Below are positions 33,778 to 45,758 of a DNA stretch of 64,000 nucleotides, in pieces (the first letter of the stretch is position 1; each line of letters begins with the position of its first letter). The notes under the pieces were generated by a model, which saw only the letters and a list, made by a program, of their open reading frames with translations, searched no databases and was not told the DNA's origin. The translations under genes were made by a program, and so were the position numbers. Origin of the DNA: Acarospora socialis (Eukaryota > Ascomycota > Lecanoromycetes > Acarosporales > Acarosporaceae); the NCBI GenBank assembly GCA_025617375.2, contig JAMYGW020000003.1:1302001-1366000 (forward strand). The letters are read 5' to 3'.

Positions 33778-35982
33778 ATGGCGCAACGAAAGATTCAGCA
33801 GGAAATGGACAAGACCTTTAAAAAGGTGTCAGAGGGGATTCAGGCCTTTGAGGCGATATACGACAAAATACAACAAACCACGAATGCCTCGCAGAAGGAG
33901 AAGCTGGAGGATCTCCTCAAGCGGGAAATCAAGAAGCTGCAACGGCACCGAGATCAGATCAAAACGTGGGCGGCTGGAAACGATGTCAAAGACAAGAAGC
34001 CGCTGTTAGAACAACGAAAGGCCATCGAGACCGTATGTGCTGCTGGGGAGAAATCACGCTCTTCACGATCAGGCTGGCGACTGGCTGACGTTAACAATGT
34101 AGCAAATGGAGAAGTTCAAGGCTGTCGAGAAGGAAATGAAGACGAAGGCATATTCAAAAGAAGGTCTGTCCGCTGCAGCGAAACTGGATCCGAAAGAGAA
34201 GGAGAAACTAGAGGCCTGTCAGTTCCTGTCGTCCATGGTGGAGGAACTCGAGAGGCAGATCGAGACGATGGAGGCGGAAGAGGAGGCTCTACATGCAAAT
34301 GTCAAGAAAGGGAAGAAGGACACGGTGAAAGCAGACCGTCTTGCGGAGATTTCGAGACTGACGGAGCGGCATAAGTGGCATCAGGGGAAATTAGAACTTA
34401 CCCTACGGTCACTCGAGAACGGCAATGTGGAAACGGAGCAGGTCACCCAGCTAGAAGAGAGTATAAAGTACTATGTGGAAGAGAGTCAGACAGTGGAATT
34501 CATGGAGGATGATACTATCTACGATGACCTAAACCTTGAGGAAGACGAGGGCGTGTTCGGAATGAATAACGATAACGACCGGGTCTCCTCGCAAGATGCA
34601 CAATCCATACAAGACGAGTTACCAGAATCGGCTGACGGTCGAGGTATTGGAACTGGGATGGGGAAAACAAAGTCATCGTCCATATCAGAACCTCCAGTTG
34701 CCGCAGCTCGGAGACCGTCAACACAACTCAAATCACCCCTGCCCGCACTCGCCACATTGCACACCCCTCTTCAGAACAACACAAACGGAATTACGAACAC
34801 AAGTATGAAGCCAGCACCATTACCAACGCGAGCGCCGGGGGAAACGCTGAAGTACGCTTCTGCCGCCGCTGCGGCTGCCGCAAGCGACAAAAATGCCGTT
34901 GGCATCGCGCCATTACCTCCTCCACCCGGGGCAGCACCTTTGTCAGGAAGTGTGAGCACCGGTCTGGCTCCCTTACCACCAGCACCTCCTTCCAAGAGTA
35001 GCGCCACCACCTCGCCGAACGCTGTGCCGGCACAACCGGTGGGTGTTAGTCACACGCAAGGCCAGAGAGCAGCAGTTCCGGCTGCAGCAAGTACAGACGG
35101 ATCTTCGAGTAGCCAGGCGCAGACGAAGTCACCCACGCTCAGCCATTCAAGTGGTGCAGCTGTCGGGAGTGTAGCAAGTAGTATACCGCCAACACCAGCA
35201 TTAGACAAGGTCGAGACCGTGCCTCCTCAAATACCAAAGCCCGCACAGCCTACGTCCACGTCGACAATTCTAGAAAAGATGCAACCCCCAGCCGAACCCG
35301 AGAAAGTACCAGTACCGCCTCAACAGACCGTTCCGGTTGAGACCGTTCAGACCAATGGCGATTCACATGTCGAGCCAGAGGCAGACGAGTCGATCTACCA
35401 CCTGCCACCTGGGTTACAGGACCTTATACAGTCATTCGAAATAACTAAGACTCGTGTATCATCTACTCCATCACCATCCGTGCAACGACTACTCAACGCA
35501 TCTCACGCCACTCGTCCTGACCCTACAGACGCGGAGAAACCGTATCACTACAAGCCCCAGACGCGGTACAGTACCCCTCGATATTATCCGCAAGAACCAT
35601 TACATCTGCTGGACGATCAACAGCTCTACGGGAGAATCGACACAGACACCCTATTCTATATCTTCTACTATCGTCAGGGCACATACGAGCAATTTCTGGC
35701 AGCGAAGTCACTGAAAAGCCAAAGCTGGCGATTCCACAAGCAATACCAGACATGGTTCCAACGCCATGAGGAGCCCAAGACGATAACCGAGGAGTTCGAA
35801 CAGGGGACGTATAGATTCTTCGACTACGAGAGTACATGGTCAGTGCATTAAGCTTCCTTTCTTCCACGGAGTCCTTTGATCTTAGGTGGATATTTACTGA
35901 CATTGCCTGGTTGGTGTGTAGGATGAACCGTCGAAAGGCTGAATTCAAGTTTGCGTACAAGTTCCTGGAAGACGATCTATGA
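33778..35982 (+). CDS. NOT3: CCR4-NOT complex subunit Not3/Not5
   Basis: Scaffold subunit of the CCR4-NOT deadenylase, controlling mRNA decay and sensing ribosomes with empty E sites (Not5 in yeast). Three exons fit by phase: 33778-34032, 34103-35838 and 35922-35982, giving 683 residues. The N-terminal coiled-coil Not3 domain (about 1-240) starts [20 protein letters not shown] and continues [20 protein letters not shown] and [21 protein letters not shown] long Pro/Ser/Ala/Thr-rich linker (about 250-540) precedes the C-terminal NOT box: [39 protein letters not shown] and [20 protein letters not shown], the latter completed by the last small exon. Exon 3 ends [13 protein letters not shown], the family terminus. 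Confidence 0.96.
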
Positions 35983-38209
35983 TCATCAGGCGTCTAGGGC
36001 ATCGGGTCAAGGAACTCGGCGTAGGTATCGGTAGGCGTGTTTGAACAATTAGCGGACCATCCATCTGCAGAGGTCTTGTTCGTACTACCACTGTATCCTG
36101 TATCATTTGAAGGATATTCAGAGTGGCAGCTTCAGCTGCAATACGGCTCTTGTGCCTAGACAGATTTTGCCTTGCAGTACAGTGTCATGTGCGAATCATT
36201 CTATCTAACCGCAACCGCTCCTGCGGTGTTACCTCCATCCTTATACCTTGCAGGAACAAACTTTAGGCCGACGATTGCTAACAAGTAGGCCACGACGTTC
36301 AGAATTCGAATCTATACCTCTTCCCATTTAGCAAGTCCGGATAGGATATCTTCCAGCCTCCTTTGTTGCTAGGCCGTCCTTTACCTTGAAAGGAAAGCAA
36401 TCTACGAGTCCTTCTGACTGAGGATTCGGATTCCAACTAAAACTCTTCTCTATGCAAAGATTCCTTATATTCTAGGCAGCAATGTCTTTCAGCTCCAACA
36501 AACCAAAGCGAATTGCTCATGCCAGCCGCTCACAGGCCCTGTACCCGTAGTGCTTACCTAGTTCACCATATGAACTTGAGGTACAAGGAAGAATATATAA
36601 TATCGCTCATCGCACCACATGAAGGAGGCGAAGTCATAGACTAAGTTACCTCTAAGCCCCCTTTATGTCGGGACGTTCACTTTCCCGCGGTCATACGAAT
36701 ACTTGATGCAAACCCAACGTTTTCCTCCTCGTGACCTCTAGCCTCATCGAAAAGGCGTTAACCCCCCCTAAGCGATATCTAAAGTTAGCGTCAGCCGATA
36801 AGGCTACCAGACTAAGGTACGAGTACTCTACCTACCTTAATCAACGTCTGCCTCGAACTCGAACCACGACATTCATGCCACGACGACCTCGCATCGATCA
36901 ATCAGACGCTGCCACGTATTACTTGGACAGACCACCATACGCCTATTAAGACCCGTCGGTTGCCTTCATCGTGGACCTCAGTTACCAGGCTACGAGGAGT
37001 GAGACAGTCGTCCTCTCTTCGTCCCGGAGACTATGTCCAAATTCGGTCCCGAAGAAGAGGCTGGGTGCGCTGAATCAGTTCATCGATCCGTACCCTTACT
37101 ATTACACCTTGCTAACCTCTCAACCGCCTGGGCGCCTGGTGGCATCTTGGAGTAGGCTGATACAACACGCCCGGCACCGTGCTGCTCCGTCATTCGAGCT
37201 GACCTCGGCCAAGGTCACGATCACGCTCTTCCGCCACTCCCCACTTCCGTCCAAGCTTGCTATTGAGGACCCCAAAAACCTTACAGTAGCATCTGAAAGT
37301 GAGGCGGAAATACAAGGCTCCCGCGTCGTCGCCAGACTCCTCTGCAAATTCCCTCTGCGATGTCGGAGTGTATCGTTGTTTAGTCTTACCGGGTCTAATA
37401 CAACGCTCGTCGCTTTCCAAATCAGGGGTTCACGATCTTCGCCGTTGAACAAGCAGCAGAATGGCTGGCGCGTTCCGAATGAACAGCGTGGATAATGAGG
37501 AACTGAGAACCTTGGCATTTGCCCGTCTACAATTAGGGCAACCAATTGCACTCTCTGCATCGCCCCCTTGCAATAACAGACACAACAATGTTCGCATTGC
37601 GCAAAACTTTGTTGATCCTGGGGCTTCAACGTGAGGCGGGTAGCTTTCTCCTTCTACAACGTTGTCACCCAATGGCTATTACTCAGGGCATTCTGCCGGC
37701 AGAAAAAAAAAATGTTCCCTTCATCATTCACCGGATGAATGCACGTGGAATATGCATGGAAACCAATGACATGTTCGAATTACCGACATGTCACAATCAT
37801 CACTGTCGGATCCTTAGGCAACACTCGTGACCTTAACAGGCACATATCGAGGACCAGAGTGGAAGAGTACTGTTGCGAAAAGTGAAGCAAATCAATCCGC
37901 ATGAATATAAAATGCTCTAGCTTTTCTATATAACCTTTACTATACTCTAGACTCTGTGCATCTGCGTTTGATATGCAGTTCGAATATTTAGTCTGAACTC
38001 AATCGCCTTGATGCAATCACATTCACTCAGATTATTCTGACCATCCCAACTGATCAACCTTCTCTCATACCCCTTCCCTTCCTCACCCCTATCATCGCCA
38101 TCCTCAGCGTCGCTACTCACCGCCCTGATCAGCCAACCATGTCCTCATATACTCATGCGGTCGGTATTCCTATTGCATCAGTAGACTATCACCCCTTATA
38201 ACTGACACC
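35983..38209. other. 2.2 kb without a recognised gene; promoter of the zinc-finger gene at right
   Basis: Frames are short or lack protein-like character, including 36971-37495 (plus) and 37120-37629 (minus), which overlap. One TACGAGTACT motif lies at 36818-36827 beside CTACCTACCTTA. TATATAA at 37927-37933 may serve the zinc-finger gene. An ATG in excellent context at 38139 might be a first coding exon of that gene. Confidence 0.4.
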
Positions 38210-38964
38210 ATGTTGCAGTACACCTACCCACCAGGGGACTTTGACTATACCAACGAGCAACTGTATGACTACGACAATGTGAACTCACCCTCCTCATTCG
38301 GTGATGGTAGTCACGCCATGACCACTACCGACTCCTCCCAGAGCATGTCCAGCACCTCCTCCTCCTGGGAATGGGACGCGCAGCAGCAATGCTACGTTCC
38401 CATCTACACCACCATGCCCTCATTCCCTTCACCGGAGAACCAGGCATACGTTCAACCCGGGGCGTACTTACAGCAACAACCGCAAAGCCCGCCTGGAGAC
38501 CCGACATCCGAGTACCAGCTGCAGTACGCCCTCCAACAACAGCCACCGACGCAAGACCTTCCGCGGAGCCAGCGGAGCAGCGGGCACGGGAGTTCAAGTC
38601 CACCGAGGTACGTCCACCCATCCCTCCCTTCACAATCACCCACGCTCTTTCACCCGTTGACCCCCCTCCCTTCGCTCCACTCCACCCAAACCGCATTAAC
38701 ACCCTCTCCTCTTCTCCGCTCCACAGACAATTCATCTGCCTCGAACCCGGCTGCGGGACCCGCGCCCGCTTCACGCGCGCCGCCGACCTCGCCCGCCACC
38801 AGAACACCGTGCACGACGTCAAGCACCGCTACCCCTGTCCGCGCCCCAACTGCCCGCGCAAAGGCGAGCGCGGCTTCTCACGCAAGGACCATCTGACCGA
38901 GCACTTGCGGACGACTCACGGGAGGGACATTCCTCCGCGGCGCAGGGAGCGGGCGTCTTCATGA
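38210..38964 (+). CDS. C2H2 zinc-finger protein, putative transcription factor
   Basis: Two exons, 38210-38607 and 38727-38964, joined in phase (donor AG|GTACGT, acceptor CACAG), giving 211 residues. The N-terminal half is disordered and rich in Gln, Ser, Tyr and Pro, as in fungal activation regions. The C-terminal 80 residues hold two zinc-finger-like units: FICLEPGCGTRARFTRAADL followed by ARHQNTVH, and YPCPRPNCPRKGERGFSRKD followed by HLTEHLRTTH; the second has a longer Cys-His spacing. An upstream exon from ATG 38139 (MSSYTHA-) joined at 38216 is possible and would change only the first residues. Target genes are unknown. Confidence 0.8.
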
Positions 38965-40030
38965 AACGATCTTCTGGCATTCACAGAGAGGGGCTGTTGC
39001 GTCCGTCTTTAAGTGTCTAGGTGGTTTTCACGAGGCGCGCATGAGTGGTGGGGAGGGGGTCGGGTTGGGTTGCGGTGCCGCATGTGAGGCTGCGGTGGGG
39101 CGTTGGCGAATGGCGAATGGCGTTCCTGGGCGCTTCTCGGGCCTATTTTTCGTTACCAGCGACGTGACGGCACGGATGGGTTTACAGTACCTCCTTCGGA
39201 CCCTGGCATTTTAGGGGACGACATACACACTTACAGATCAATTCGACAGTTTGCGGATGGTTGGGCATCCGCATCACGGGCCGAGGGCTGGGTTTTTGGA
39301 TTTCGCGGTTGGGATATGGCGTTTCTCTGGGTGGGACATGCGGTCTGTTATGGGTCATGGGTTAGATTGTACGAAGTACTGGTTTGGGATGGATGGTTGA
39401 TTTGGAGTCGGTCTTAGATGGCTGGGTTGATAGATTGAGAGCTGGAGTGGGATGGAGTTGGGATAGAATCTGGGCCGCCTTCGCGGGTATTTCCTTTGGC
39501 TCAGTTTGGCTCTTCTCGTTGTCGGATTTTTCTCCACTTTTGTGCTGCGTTTTTCTTCCTTGTTGTTATAGCTTCACTCTGCTTTGATTGTAGCGCGGTG
39601 TTTTTCTTCGTTGCTTACGATCGTTGCTTGGAGTTATTCACTTTCGATACTGTTTTCTCATCGCTGGCTTTGGGTCGGACATTGTTTCGTTTTCCTATTT
39701 TACACGAGTAGAAGGGTGCTCGTCCCCTGCAATTGGATTGTAACGGCGATTTCTTCTTTCTTGCGCTCGTTGATTGGGTTGGTGCTTCTGATGCTTGATT
39801 TTGTTTCGCTGGCTTGGAGTCCGTTTGTCGTATGCTATATGACTAAAGGGGGCTCCCTTTACTTCTTGCAATCGCTTCTCTGTTTCTTTTTGCGATTTCC
39901 TATTATGATATTCTTGTATCTGCGGTTTACCTTTCCTTCTCGATCTGAATTACCACCTCACGCTCTCTACAACAACCAGCCCCACCAAATCTGACATCAC
40001 CACGATAACTCTCACCCCCTTCAAGTACCG
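38965..40030. other. 1.07 kb convergent intergenic region
   Basis: Between the ends of the zinc-finger gene and the 2EXR protein gene. G/T-rich on the plus strand, which gives open frames without domain character. Nothing else recognised. Confidence 0.45.
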
Positions 40031-40825
40031 TCACCTTACCCCGCCCCTCAACTCGCCCTCCAAACATTTCGCCACCATTCCACCCGCCCCCTTCCCCCTC
40101 TTCCCTTTCACCCAACAAACCCTCACTCCCGCCCTAAACCGACCCCGGTACCACACACACATCCCCACCCACTCCGTTCCCTTCACCCATCCCTTCCCCA
40201 ACGACCAGTCAACCACCCCCCTCACTTTCTTCCCCTTCTCCACCCCACAAGTAACAATAACAGCCTCCAACCTCCCCCTTTTTATCCCGTGCAACATCCT
40301 CCCCAACATATCCCGCACTCCGAAATTGGCGAATGCGTCCGTCCCCTGAAGCTGCAACGTCAACTTCTTCAAGCCAGAAAGAACGACCCCCACCCCAGAT
40401 GATGCCACAATCTCCGTCCCGAGGACGTGCCTCAGACGGCCTTGGTACCAAGCACTCGCCCTCCCGAAGTTGAGGTCTTCGATTTCCACGTACTGCATCA
40501 AGGCCAAGACCTCTCGCCGCAGAGTGGACGTGAAGCTATAGTGATCGACTTCCAGGACGAATCTGTTATGTCCGTAAAACAGCGCTACTGTCTCGCGATG
40601 CAGCAGACGGGAGGTGAGCAAGAGCGAGACCTTATCATGATGGCTTGCTGTTAGCGGGGTGAGGGTCCTGGTTGCCAGTTCGCGCCAGGAGCGGTTCTTG
40701 TGCGTGCGCCGGTGCGGTCGGAAACGCAGACGGAGGCCGTGGGGGAGGACGAGGGCGTAGATTTGTATCCGGATTTCCGTGGGGAGCGTGAGGAATGGTG
40801 AGAGTTGGGGTTGCTTGGAGGACAT
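40031..40825 (-). CDS. 2EXR/F-box-like domain protein
   Basis: Single exon, 264 residues. The N-terminal block PFLTLPTEIRIQIYALVLPH is the F-box-like 2EXR signature found in large fungal-specific families, followed by SLLLTSRLLHRETVALFYGH and RFVLEVDHYSFTSTLRR, both typical. The C-terminal third is basic and Gly/Val-rich and less conserved. Possible substrate adaptor, but Skp1 binding is unproven for this family. The start ATG is the first in frame. Tandem with the secreted-protein gene upstream. Confidence 0.82.
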   Translation of the reverse strand: MSSKQPQLSPFLTLPTEIRIQIYALVLPHGLRLRFRPHRRTHKNRSWRELATRTLTPLTASHHDKVSLLLTSRLLHRETVALFYGHNRFVLEVDHYSFTSTLRREVLALMQYVEIEDLNFGRASAWYQGRLRHVLGTEIVASSGVGVVLSGLKKLTLQLQGTDAFANFGVRDMLGRMLHGIKRGRLEAVIVTCGVEKGKKVRGVVDWSLGKGWVKGTEWVGMCVWYRGRFRAGVRVCWVKGKRGKGAGGMVAKCLEGELRGGVR

Positions 40826-41345
40826 CTTTGTGAGGTGCTGTTAGTAACTTCTGAGGTTGGTTCGATGATCTGATGAGTTGATGAGTGAATGAGTTGGCAG
40901 AGGTAGACTCGTGGGGTACGGCTGGGTTGCGTTGTGGGGTTGGTTTTTGTGTGCGTATTGAGTAAGTCGATAAGACTGCTGGGTGAGTTTGAAAACGAGT
41001 GTAATGGGTTTGCTCCCTTGGTGAGAAGTGCAGTGGGTTGGGTTGGGTTTTGGGATGAAAGAGTGGAGGTTGTGGTGATGAGGTGAGGAGAGATGGATTC
41101 ACGCATGCTGTAAAAGCAGAGGAACAGTGAATGTGTAGAGATTGCTTATACGGACGAATATTCAGTGATTTTAAACACACGGACTTGCTCTGACCAGTTA
41201 TTCCACTTCAAAGCTGCAGAAGGAGGCCACGACCTAAAGGAACCAATAACCTAGCTTCATCCAAAACATAAGGCTCTTCGACTTCAATCTCACTCCGAAT
41301 ACCTACAAGCGCGGCTTTGCAGCCTTGGACCCAGGGGGTAGAGCC
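40826..41345. other. intergenic region
   Basis: 520 bases between two minus-strand genes. The plus strand is G/T-rich with TGATGAG/GATGAGT-like words around 40865-40900. Open frames here are shadows of that bias. Probably the promoter of the 2EXR gene. Confidence 0.4.
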
Positions 41346-42478
41346 TCAGACAGATCTCAACGATCTACCGAACGGCGATTTGCGACCCTTGCCTTTGTCA
41401 CGAGGAGCTCCCTTCATCCCTGCGCACGGGGTCCTCATTTTCTGGTACGTCTCGATCCACACTATGGTGTAATCGATGGCCCGTTCATTCTCAATCAGGA
41501 ACAGATCCGAGATGAAGAAACAGCCCGTCCTGGCTTCGAGTTGTCGGACTTGTGCCGCGAGACTCTGCAGCAGACAACAGTCAGGATGATGGAATGGAGT
41601 GCAAAATAAACGGTCTCCAGCAGAGGATGGAACGCGGAGCATCGGGATGATATTGACGACAATGCTAAAGATGGAAGGCATTCAAGGACCACCTACACCG
41701 AAGTACATTCGCTCCATCATCCCCTGCAATTGGTTGGCGGCCTTCCAGGCTACCCCGCCGTACTCGCATTGCCGGTAACAGATCTCGCCAATGGCATAGG
41801 TCATGTTCTGGAAGACTTCGGAGAACTGTCTCGAGCGTGAGTTCTCGGTCCTCTCAGGTCTTATGGACAAGGCGTACCGTTTTGAGCTGTGACTCGACCA
41901 CTTCTAGGGCCGAGCAATCCGGCTCTTCATCTTTCTCGTTGATCTTCAGGGTGTTCTGAGCTTTCTGCACCAGCACAGGCACTTTAGTCAGCGGTGAACG
42001 CAAGTAAGCCAGCCCGTAATATTCGACAGCAGCTGATAGGTCTTATCGGGGACAGACCGGCAGGCCAGGCTCAAACGTGTATAGGCCGGGTGGTTCAAGA
42101 GCATAAGAAGCTTACATCAGGTTGTCTTCCTCCGCCATGCTGAGCGATTTGTGATTTATCGTAACTGCCGAGGAAGGAATAGAGATCGTTGGAGAAAGGG
42201 TTAACCAGGTCGGCGAGGTCCTAGTGTATTGGCCATTGGGAGTCAACAATCTACCAGACAAATGCGTGGCTCGCAGACAATGGAACAAGAAGCAGATCTT
42301 GATTCCTACTGGACTGACTCACATTCTCGTCAAAAAAAGGATCAGGATTGTGCAACTCGCAAATCTGGTCGAAGGTGTATGAGGCAGCCTTAGTCAGCAT
42401 CTCGATATGCTTGCGGTCAAAGGCGGACACGAATGGCCCGAGCGCCAAGAGCGTCAAGAACACCAACGTCTTCAACAT
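41346..42478 (-). CDS. secreted cysteine-containing protein of unknown function
   Basis: I do not recognise the family. Five exons fit by phase: 42478-42323, 42220-42116, 41964-41878, 41825-41697 and 41564-41346, giving 231 residues. Residues 1-19 (MLKTLVFLTLLALGPFVSA) are a textbook signal peptide with an A-x-A-like cleavage region (VSA). No later membrane helix or GPI signal is seen. Six cysteines are scattered (CELHN, DCSALE, CYRQC, GCFF, PCAG), which could form disulphides. The C-terminus is basic (DKGKGRKSPFGRSLRS). All introns have clean GT-AG ends; one (42115-41965) stays mostly open in another frame, so an alternative exon is possible. Size, secretion and lack of a known domain fit an effector-type or cell-surface protein, but that is inference. 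Confidence 0.75.
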
Positions 42479-42826
42479 CGTCTCGGTGTGATTTGGATTT
42501 TCGTATATCCACTATTCCCAGAGGGACTGTTGCAGTCTATGGAACGTAGAAGCGTACATATATTGACAGTAGCAACGGATCGAGAGACGATTTACAAATG
42601 TTGTTGGTTTTGGTGTTCTGCCTGGCTACGCCTCATCACTGCATATCAATCCTATCGTCCGCTTCCCCAGTGTTTCATCCTTCGCGACCAGATTGGCCGT
42701 GCGAGCCGGGCCAAGGTATATTTAGGACCAACACCAGTGACTCAGACCACTGATCTTCAAAGCACCTTTTACGCGCAGCACAGCTTCGAGGCGATGCAAG
42801 TGAAGTTGACACTGATGTCTCCGAAC

Positions 42827-45196
42827 CTAACGGGGTATCAATGGAACATTGACAGCATTCTGTAACCTCCACATTGTTTTTGTCTCCTTCCACGAATGTT
42901 TGTGAGTCCAATCTTGATCCAGCGCGAGAGCTTCTGTGAGTTGTTGCGTAAGGGAACTGGCTGGGCGGTATTTGAGCGCCGTAGCAAGGTCTTGAGCCAG
43001 CACCTCCTTCGCAAGCGCCAGTTTCTCCTCTCGCTGCTGGCCAGTCTCCGACCAACCAATCAGCTTGGCGACTCTCCACGTTTCGAGCGCAACGCCTGCG
43101 ATGACCTTTGCTGCACTCACAACCCACACCTTGCCTCTCGTGTTGGCCTGGGAAGGAGTGTTGCGCATGAGGCTTCGCAGCATTAGCTCTTGCATCCTAT
43201 AGCTGACGGCTGCCTCCATGCAACCATGTCGCCAGACAGCACGACAGACATTGTACTGCTGAGACTTCCAAGCGAGCATGAACAGATTGTGATAAGTAAT
43301 CTCGTCGGCCTGAACCCCGAGTTCTAAAGTGAGATGCTGCATCAGTCGAACGGCTTGGTTTAGGTCGCCTTGACGATGGCAATGACTCAATAGGGTATTC
43401 AGGGAAACAGTATCCGGTTGAATGCCTCGCTCTAGGAAGAGCTTGGTCGCGTCCGAAGCTTGTGAGAATGACCCTCTTTCACCGAGCACATCTAATACCC
43501 GATTCAGCGACGACGGTGACATCCATTCCGGACCATAAATTTCATCAAAACGTCCAATGAAACTTGGCATGTCTTGCCCGCTATTGAGGTGCCCAGTCAA
43601 TTCACTAGGAAGAATGAGCGCTGTGATCCCTTTTACAGCTGCTGGAGAACGAAGCAGTCCCCTCTCCCGCATGTTAGACTCGATACGCAATTGTACCGCT
43701 CTTGATGGTACTGCCTTCACCAGCGCTAGCCACGAGCCCTCGTTAGGTTTGTACCCCTTTTGTATCATCAACCTTAGGAGAAGGGTATAATGATGGAGGT
43801 CTTTCTGGACTGCAGCACTGCGCAGCATAATATTAAACGTCTCAGGTAGCATCCGAAGTCGTAAAGACTCCATTCGTACGAACAACGTGCGCATACTGGA
43901 TATCATGCTGTGCTTGTACAAGAAGTTCAAGGTATCATTGAAAGCTTGTACCGAGATGATGTCGTCGTATCGGGGGTCCTTGAAGAGGTCCTCGAGCTTT
44001 TGGCGAACCATAACCACATGCGGTTTCTCGTTCTTGTATAGATGACGCTGCATCGAACGAGAAACGGTAGACTTGACGAGGTCTGCCACATAGTCTGCGA
44101 AGCTCAACGTGGTCCACACTTCTGGAGGGCGAATCTCGTCGACGTGGAGTTGACGAAGCTTTTGGTTCTTGGTCCAGACTCGCCGCACCAGTAGAGGTTC
44201 GTTCGCCCGAAGATCCTCGGCCGCAGTGCCACACAAGAGCATTCGGCCGTTGTGTTCCCTCACATCTGGTGGAACCCGACGGAACAACTCAGACATAACC
44301 TCCCTTGCCATTTCGATGGAGCTCTGTGAACCATGTAGGAGAACAGGACGGTATACACCGATTGCCTCTTCTTCCCCAAGCACGTGCACCTCGCAACCGC
44401 TTCGAACCTTGATTTCCCAAAGAGTCTCTCTGAGATTCCCAGCAAATAGGGGTATAACATCTTTGTGGACCAGAATCCGTTCCCCTTCGCCATTAGCGTA
44501 GGCCTGATGCGATTGCGTGTGTTGATCGAGAAGTTTCAGCGGTACTCGCCAATCAAAAGACAAGATGCCCTTGTCCTTCAGCTGCAGATTTACGGACGCT
44601 TTATTGGCGAGATGCTTCTGTCGCCGTTTTGTGGCACGTACAATTCGCACGGGTGGCTGTCCCGTCTCATCGAATGTGGGAGAGCGATCGACTGCGGTGA
44701 TTTCCTGATTAGGACTCTTAGTATGAGTAGCAGCTAAGGTTTGAGACAGAGTAACGGCGCCGTTCGCCGCAGACGTCGTGGGCGAGTAATGACGTTTCTG
44801 GAGATGTACTGAGAGTACTTGAGATAGATGTTGGGTCTGCGGCCTAGGGAATGAGTCAATTCGCTCAGGGATTCCCGATGCAGCCAGTTTCGAACTCCCC
44901 GGAGCTATTGGAAGCTTTCGCAGTCGCTTGTCCTCCCTGATTGTGACCGGCCAACTCTCTTGGCGACGGGCAGCGATCTCATGGCTGGAACCTGCATTGC
45001 GTCCTCTTCTGATTGGTGCTTTGCGTTGTGTAGATTGACCCGGAGCTCGCTTTTCCTCAGCGACGGATGTTCCGCCTTTCGAAGCGAACGAGAGGGGATA
45101 TAGGTAGAGAAGAGGATCCCTGGGAGCCGCAAGGAGATCACTTTGAAATGACCGTGAAAATGGGCTCCTTGCAATTGTGTGGCTTCCCAGGGACAT
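42827..45196 (-). CDS. mitochondrial pentatricopeptide-repeat protein
   Basis: Single exon, 789 residues. The N-terminus is Arg/Ser-rich and nearly acid-free for the first 30 residues, a likely mitochondrial presequence. The centre and C-terminal half have helical pairs of PPR type: SMRTLFVRMESLRLRMLPET then FNIMLRSAAVQKDLHHYTLL, SLNTLLSHCHRQGDLNQAVR and ADEITYHNLFMLAWKSQQYN. Such proteins bind specific organellar RNAs for processing, stability or translation. I cannot match it to a named yeast factor. It precedes the DysF-domain gene in tandem, with about 560 bases between. Confidence 0.83.
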   Translation of the reverse strand: MSLGSHTIARSPFSRSFQSDLLAAPRDPLLYLYPLSFASKGGTSVAEEKRAPGQSTQRKAPIRRGRNAGSSHEIAARRQESWPVTIREDKRLRKLPIAPGSSKLAASGIPERIDSFPRPQTQHLSQVLSVHLQKRHYSPTTSAANGAVTLSQTLAATHTKSPNQEITAVDRSPTFDETGQPPVRIVRATKRRQKHLANKASVNLQLKDKGILSFDWRVPLKLLDQHTQSHQAYANGEGERILVHKDVIPLFAGNLRETLWEIKVRSGCEVHVLGEEEAIGVYRPVLLHGSQSSIEMAREVMSELFRRVPPDVREHNGRMLLCGTAAEDLRANEPLLVRRVWTKNQKLRQLHVDEIRPPEVWTTLSFADYVADLVKSTVSRSMQRHLYKNEKPHVVMVRQKLEDLFKDPRYDDIISVQAFNDTLNFLYKHSMISSMRTLFVRMESLRLRMLPETFNIMLRSAAVQKDLHHYTLLLRLMIQKGYKPNEGSWLALVKAVPSRAVQLRIESNMRERGLLRSPAAVKGITALILPSELTGHLNSGQDMPSFIGRFDEIYGPEWMSPSSLNRVLDVLGERGSFSQASDATKLFLERGIQPDTVSLNTLLSHCHRQGDLNQAVRLMQHLTLELGVQADEITYHNLFMLAWKSQQYNVCRAVWRHGCMEAAVSYRMQELMLRSLMRNTPSQANTRGKVWVVSAAKVIAGVALETWRVAKLIGWSETGQQREEKLALAKEVLAQDLATALKYRPASSLTQQLTEALALDQDWTHKHSWKETKTMWRLQNAVNVPLIPR

Positions 45197-45758
45197 GTGC
45201 TATGAACGTAGCATGTTGATAGCGATAGGAGTTCTGAAGCTCTACGAATTCTACTCAGCCGGGAGCGTTTTGCTCGCTTCGGCGTTTGCCGACATCAGGC
45301 TCTAGCCATATCTGGTAGAGTTGCGAACATGAGCTCTTCAAGGCAATCGAAGCTCTTAGATAATATATCCGAGAAATCGCTGTGATTTCGATCTCTTAGA
45401 GAGTCTACATCATCACTGCCCCGTTGACTAGTTCACGTACCATCCCAGGCAATTGACGATGTAACGAATTGGAAACAGTTGAAGCCCTAATGGACGTTAA
45501 ATTCTCTACTCCTTTAAACTAGTATCCGTCCTAGGTTCACGCCATAAGGCTCCTCTGAATATACAGGTAGTCGTTATGTACGAGCTTTCCCCCGGTAACG
45601 ACATCGTAACTGGTAATGCAGCGTGCAGACATTTCGGAATTCCATGTACAGATCGTCTCTGGTAGAAACGCCCGCTCAAACCCACGCCGCGCTTGATGAA
45701 CAACGAACAGCCGAGTGTACTAGGCCCATTATTAGATGCTGAGTATAAGACTCCAGCG
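45197..45758. other. intergenic region
   Basis: Between two minus-strand genes; should contain the promoter of the PPR gene and the 3' end of the DysF-domain gene. No other feature seen. Confidence 0.4.

Noticed and set aside
36971-37495. 174-codon plus-strand frame in the 35.9-38.2 kb gap
   Set aside because: Overlapped by an equally long minus-strand frame, low-information composition and no splice partners or recognisable motif.
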